Source: Saxibacter everestensis
Lineage (GTDB): Bacteria > Actinomycetota > Actinomycetes > Actinomycetales > Brevibacteriaceae
Direction of reading: 5' to 3'
Assembly (NCBI RefSeq): GCF_025787225.1
Contig: NZ_CP090958.1
Location: forward strand, 2,838,550 to 2,902,549
DNA: 64,000 bases
In this document: positions 61,325-64,000 of the stretch, piece after piece
Numbering within the stretch: the first letter of the stretch is position 1
Layout: every line of letters starts with the position of its first letter
Notes under the pieces: generated by a model
The model's input: the letters and a program-made list of their open reading frames with translations, nothing else
Databases searched by the model: none
What the model was told of the DNA's origin: nothing
Translations under genes and position numbers: made by a program

Positions 61325-63367
61325 TCAGCCTTCCTTGGCCACCAGGGTGAGTACGTCGTAGGCTGCCACCTGCTCGTCGTTCTGGTTCCGGACATCGGCG
61401 TCCCAGCGCACCTCACCGTACTCGTCGGTCTCGCGCGGAGTGATCTGCTTCGCGGTCAGGGTCACCGTCAGTGAGTCGCCGGGCGACACCGGAGTGACGA
61501 AACGCAGGTTCTCTAGCCCGTAGTTGGCAAGCACAGGTCCGGGGTCCGGCCAGACAAACAGGCCAGCGGCGAACGAGACGATGAGGTAGCCGTGCGCCAC
61601 TCGTCCCGGGAAGAACGGATTGGCCGCGGCGGCCTCCTCATTCATGTGTGCGTAGAAGGTGTCGCCGGTGAAGTCGGCAAAGTGTTCGACGTCCTCAAGA
61701 CTCACCGTGCGGGGTCCGGCGACGACGGCATCGCCGATCTTCAACTCGGCGAGCGACTTGCTGAACGGGTGCGCGCCTTCCGTTGCGCGCGCAGATCCCG
61801 AGGTCCAGCGGTTCGTGATCGCGGTCAGCATCTGCGGTGAGGCCTGTACGGCCGTACGCTGCATATGGTGCAGAACGCCGCGGATGCCGCCGAGCTCTTC
61901 GCCGCCGCCCGCACGCCCTGGCCCGCCGTGCACCATGTGCGGCAATGGCGAACCATGCCCGGTGGACTCCTTGGCGTCATCCCGGTCGAGCACCAGCAGC
62001 CGGCCGTGCCACGGAGCGGTGCCGAGCACGAGCGCCCGGACAACCTCGGGGTCATGGCTCACGATGGAGCCCACCAGGCTGCCCCGGCCTCGACCCGCCA
62101 GCCCGATCGCCTCGTCGATGTCGCGGTATGGCAGCAGCGACGCCACCGGGCCGAATGCCTCCACATCGTGCGGCGCGTCGGTCCAGGCGTCGTCGAAAGT
62201 AAGCAGGGTGGGCGGAACGAAGGCACCAGAGTCGAAGTCCGCGCCCACCGGTTCAAACGGCTCGAGGCCACCGAGCACGATGCGGCCTTCGGCGGACAGC
62301 GACTTCAGCGATCGCCGAACCTCATCGCGCTGCGCCGAGGAGATCAAAGGGCCCATCGTGACGCCATCCGTGCGCGGATCACCGACCACGATCCGGTCCT
62401 GAACCCGCTTCGCCACGGCATCCGCGACCGCCTGCAGTTGTTCACGGGGAACGATGGCGCGGCGGATAGCGGTGCACTTCTGCCCCGCCTTCACGGTCAT
62501 CTCGCTGACAAGCTGCTTGACGTACAGCTCGAACTCCGGCGTCTCGGGCGTGGCATCCGGACCGAGGATCGAATAGTTCAGCGAATCGGCTTCGGCCGTG
62601 AAACGCACCCCGCCACCGATGACGTTCGGATGCCGGCGCAGCCTCGCGGCGGTCGAGGCCGAGCCGGTGAACGCCACGACGTCCTGCTCGCCGAGGTGGT
62701 CCAGGAAGTTGTGGACCGAGCCACAAATCAGCTGACACGATCCCTCGGGAAGGATGCCGGAGTTGATAATGTCGGCGACGACGGCCTGGGTCAGCTGTGC
62801 CGTGGACGACGCCGGCTTCACCACCGTGGGCAGCCCGGACAGGAACGATGGGGCAAGCTTCTCCAGCATGCCCCACACCGGGAAGTTGAAGGCGTTCACC
62901 TGCACGGCCACGCCCTTGAGCGAGGTGTAGATGTGCTGGCCGAGGAAGGTGCCTCCGCGGCTAAGGCCCTCCAACTCGCCATCGAGGTAGACGGTGTCAT
63001 TCGGCATTTCGCGACGGCCCTTCGAGCTGAACACGAACGTCGTCGAGATACCGCCATCGATGTCGACCTGGGCGTCCCGCTTGGTGGTGCCGGTGGCGTA
63101 CGACAGCTCGTGATACCTGGCCGTGCGCTCGTTCAGGTACTGCGCCATCGCCTTGAGCTTCATCGCCCGCTGATGAAAGGTGAGCCGCGCAATTGCCGGA
63201 CCGCCAACAGAACGCGCATAGTCGAACACATCAGCCAGGGCGAGCCCATCGGCTGACACCAGATGTGTCGTCTCTCCCGTCGAGGCATCGACGACCGCAG
63301 TCGTCCCGTCCGGGTTTTCCGGCGTCCACCATTCGCCCCTGACGTAGCTAGGCAGGATTTTCGTCAT
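61325..63367 (-). CDS. paaZ: Oxepin-CoA hydrolase / semialdehyde dehydrogenase
   Basis: A 680-residue bifunctional enzyme. Residues ~1-515 are an aldehyde dehydrogenase with the catalytic Cys in KAGQKCTAIRRA; residues ~530-680 are a MaoC-type hydratase (FADFTGDTFYAHMNEEAA, FPGRVAHGYL). It opens the oxepin ring and oxidises the resulting semialdehyde-CoA. It stands next to paaH on the same strand. Both activities appear intact. Confidence 0.95.
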   Translation of the reverse strand: MTKILPSYVRGEWWTPENPDGTTAVVDASTGETTHLVSADGLALADVFDYARSVGGPAIARLTFHQRAMKLKAMAQYLNERTARYHELSYATGTTKRDAQVDIDGGISTTFVFSSKGRREMPNDTVYLDGELEGLSRGGTFLGQHIYTSLKGVAVQVNAFNFPVWGMLEKLAPSFLSGLPTVVKPASSTAQLTQAVVADIINSGILPEGSCQLICGSVHNFLDHLGEQDVVAFTGSASTAARLRRHPNVIGGGVRFTAEADSLNYSILGPDATPETPEFELYVKQLVSEMTVKAGQKCTAIRRAIVPREQLQAVADAVAKRVQDRIVVGDPRTDGVTMGPLISSAQRDEVRRSLKSLSAEGRIVLGGLEPFEPVGADFDSGAFVPPTLLTFDDAWTDAPHDVEAFGPVASLLPYRDIDEAIGLAGRGRGSLVGSIVSHDPEVVRALVLGTAPWHGRLLVLDRDDAKESTGHGSPLPHMVHGGPGRAGGGEELGGIRGVLHHMQRTAVQASPQMLTAITNRWTSGSARATEGAHPFSKSLAELKIGDAVVAGPRTVSLEDVEHFADFTGDTFYAHMNEEAAAANPFFPGRVAHGYLIVSFAAGLFVWPDPGPVLANYGLENLRFVTPVSPGDSLTVTLTAKQITPRETDEYGEVRWDADVRNQNDEQVAAYDVLTLVAKEG

Positions 63368-63410
63368 GATTCCTCACTTCGGTAACGAGCTGCTTGACGT
63401 AGCGGGCGTT

Positions 63411-64000
63411 TCAGTCCTGGGGCCAGCTGTAGAACCCCTGGCCGGACTTCTGCCCGAGGTGGCCGGCCGCCACCGTGTCGCGCAGTAGCTGCGGCGGAGC
63501 GAACCGATCACCAAGCTCGCCCTGCAGGTACTCGGCAATAGCAAGGCGTACGTCGAGTCCCACGATGTCGGTTAGCCTGAGCGGCCCCACCGGGTGTTTG
63601 TACCCGAGTGCCATCGCGGCATCGATGTCTTCGGCGGTCGCTACGCCTTCCTCAAGCATCCGGATGGCCTCGAGCCCCAGCGCAACTCCGAGCCTGGAAC
63701 TGGCGAATCCCGGCACATTGCGGACCGTCACCGGTGTCTTCCCCAGCGCCCGAACCCAGCCCTGGGCGGTTGTGGTGACTTCACCCGTGGTCTGCGACCC
63801 GATAATGATCTCGATCAGGGAGCTCGCTGGCACCGGATTGAAGAAGTGCAGCCCGAGAAAGCGCCCCGGCGAAGGGACCGCCGCACCCAGCTCGTCGATG
63901 GAAATCGAGCTTGTGTTGCTGGCCAGCATCGCGCTGTCGTCAACGACAGCCGCCGCGCGGCCCAGCACTGAAAGCTTGAGCTGCACATCCTCGGGAACTG
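63411..64000 (-). CDS. paaH: 3-hydroxyacyl-CoA dehydrogenase, 3' part (gene runs past the window edge)
   Basis: About 196 residues of the C-terminal part are visible. ASNTSSISI and the GLHFFNPVP motif (with the catalytic His) belong to the NAD domain end; VTVRNVPGFASSRLG and LGYKHPVGPLRLTDIVGLD to the dimer domain. It oxidises 3-hydroxyadipyl-CoA late in the phenylacetate route. The 5' end lies beyond 64000. It ends 44 bp before paaZ. Confidence 0.9.
   Translation of the reverse strand, partial: VPEDVQLKLSVLGRAAAVVDDSAMLASNTSSISIDELGAAVPSPGRFLGLHFFNPVPASSLIEIIIGSQTTGEVTTTAQGWVRALGKTPVTVRNVPGFASSRLGVALGLEAIRMLEEGVATAEDIDAAMALGYKHPVGPLRLTDIVGLDVRLAIAEYLQGELGDRFAPPQLLRDTVAAGHLGQKSGQGFYSWPQD

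Noticed and set aside
61865-63256. A 463-codon plus-strand frame opposite paaZ
   Set aside because: It is antisense to an intact bifunctional enzyme and shows no recognisable domain or ribosome binding site.

Overview
This window comes from a high-GC Gram-positive bacterium (Actinomycetota). Gene content and coding style fit a Micrococcales-type relative of Brevibacterium or Arthrobacter, but that placement is inference. Actinobacterial hallmarks are the lhr-nei2 pair, tadA with its actinobacterial partner gene, a MarP-type periplasmic protease, PrsW, GTG/TTG starts and leaderless-looking genes. It is ordinary chromosome: one tRNA-Ser, and no rRNA, IS element, phage or CRISPR array seen.

Layout. 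(1) 1-9.2 kb: a PucR-type regulator, then a minus-strand operon (permease, glutamine-synthetase-like ligase, gamma-glutamyl hydrolase, aldehyde dehydrogenase, SDR dehydrogenase, Gfo/Idh oxidoreductase) facing a divergent FadR/GntR regulator. The set reads as a gamma-glutamylation route for ethanolamine or a similar amino alcohol. (2) 9.2-14.7 kb: nei2 and lhr (DNA repair). (3) 14.7-20.9 kb: sodium symporter, TPP-dependent 2-oxoacid decarboxylase-like enzyme and agmatinase/guanidinobutyrase-like ureohydrolase with a divergent PucR regulator, probably catabolism of arginine-derived guanidino compounds. (4) 21-24 kb: an SLC13 transporter and a HisC-like aminotransferase, each followed by a copy of a ~75-bp two-tier palindrome. 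(5) 24-27 kb: metNIQ methionine importer. (6) 27-34 kb: alpha/beta hydrolase, tRNA-Ser(CGA), tadA and partner, a frameshifted ABC ATPase, upp, a leaderless poly-cysteine leader peptide with attenuator-like structure in front of a winged-helix regulator, and a GlcD-type FAD oxidase. (7) 34-39 kb: EEP-family membrane protein, ketoglutaric-semialdehyde dehydrogenase, remnant of an MHS transporter, GNAT acetyltransferase, marP. (8) 39-46.5 kb: an Lrp regulator apparently starting with ATT, the bkdABC branched-chain ketoacid dehydrogenase operon, a second HisC-like aminotransferase and an amino-acid permease. (9) 46.5-49.6 kb: PrsW, a haloacetate-dehalogenase-like hydrolase and a divergent CGNR zinc-finger regulator. 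(10) 49.6-64 kb: the phenylacetate (paa) regulon, paaABCDE-ech, paaI-paaK, paaZ and the 3' part of paaH, interrupted by an iron-siderophore ABC transporter with a DtxR/IdeR-like box; a TetR/PaaR-like regulator and three similar operator candidates tie the paa units together.

The region is mostly catabolic (amines, guanidines, branched-chain and aromatic acids), with each pathway next to its own regulator. The best candidate for something undescribed is the Cys-rich leaderless leader peptide at 31588-31662, whose cysteine codons form one arm of a hairpin upstream of an orphan winged-helix regulator.
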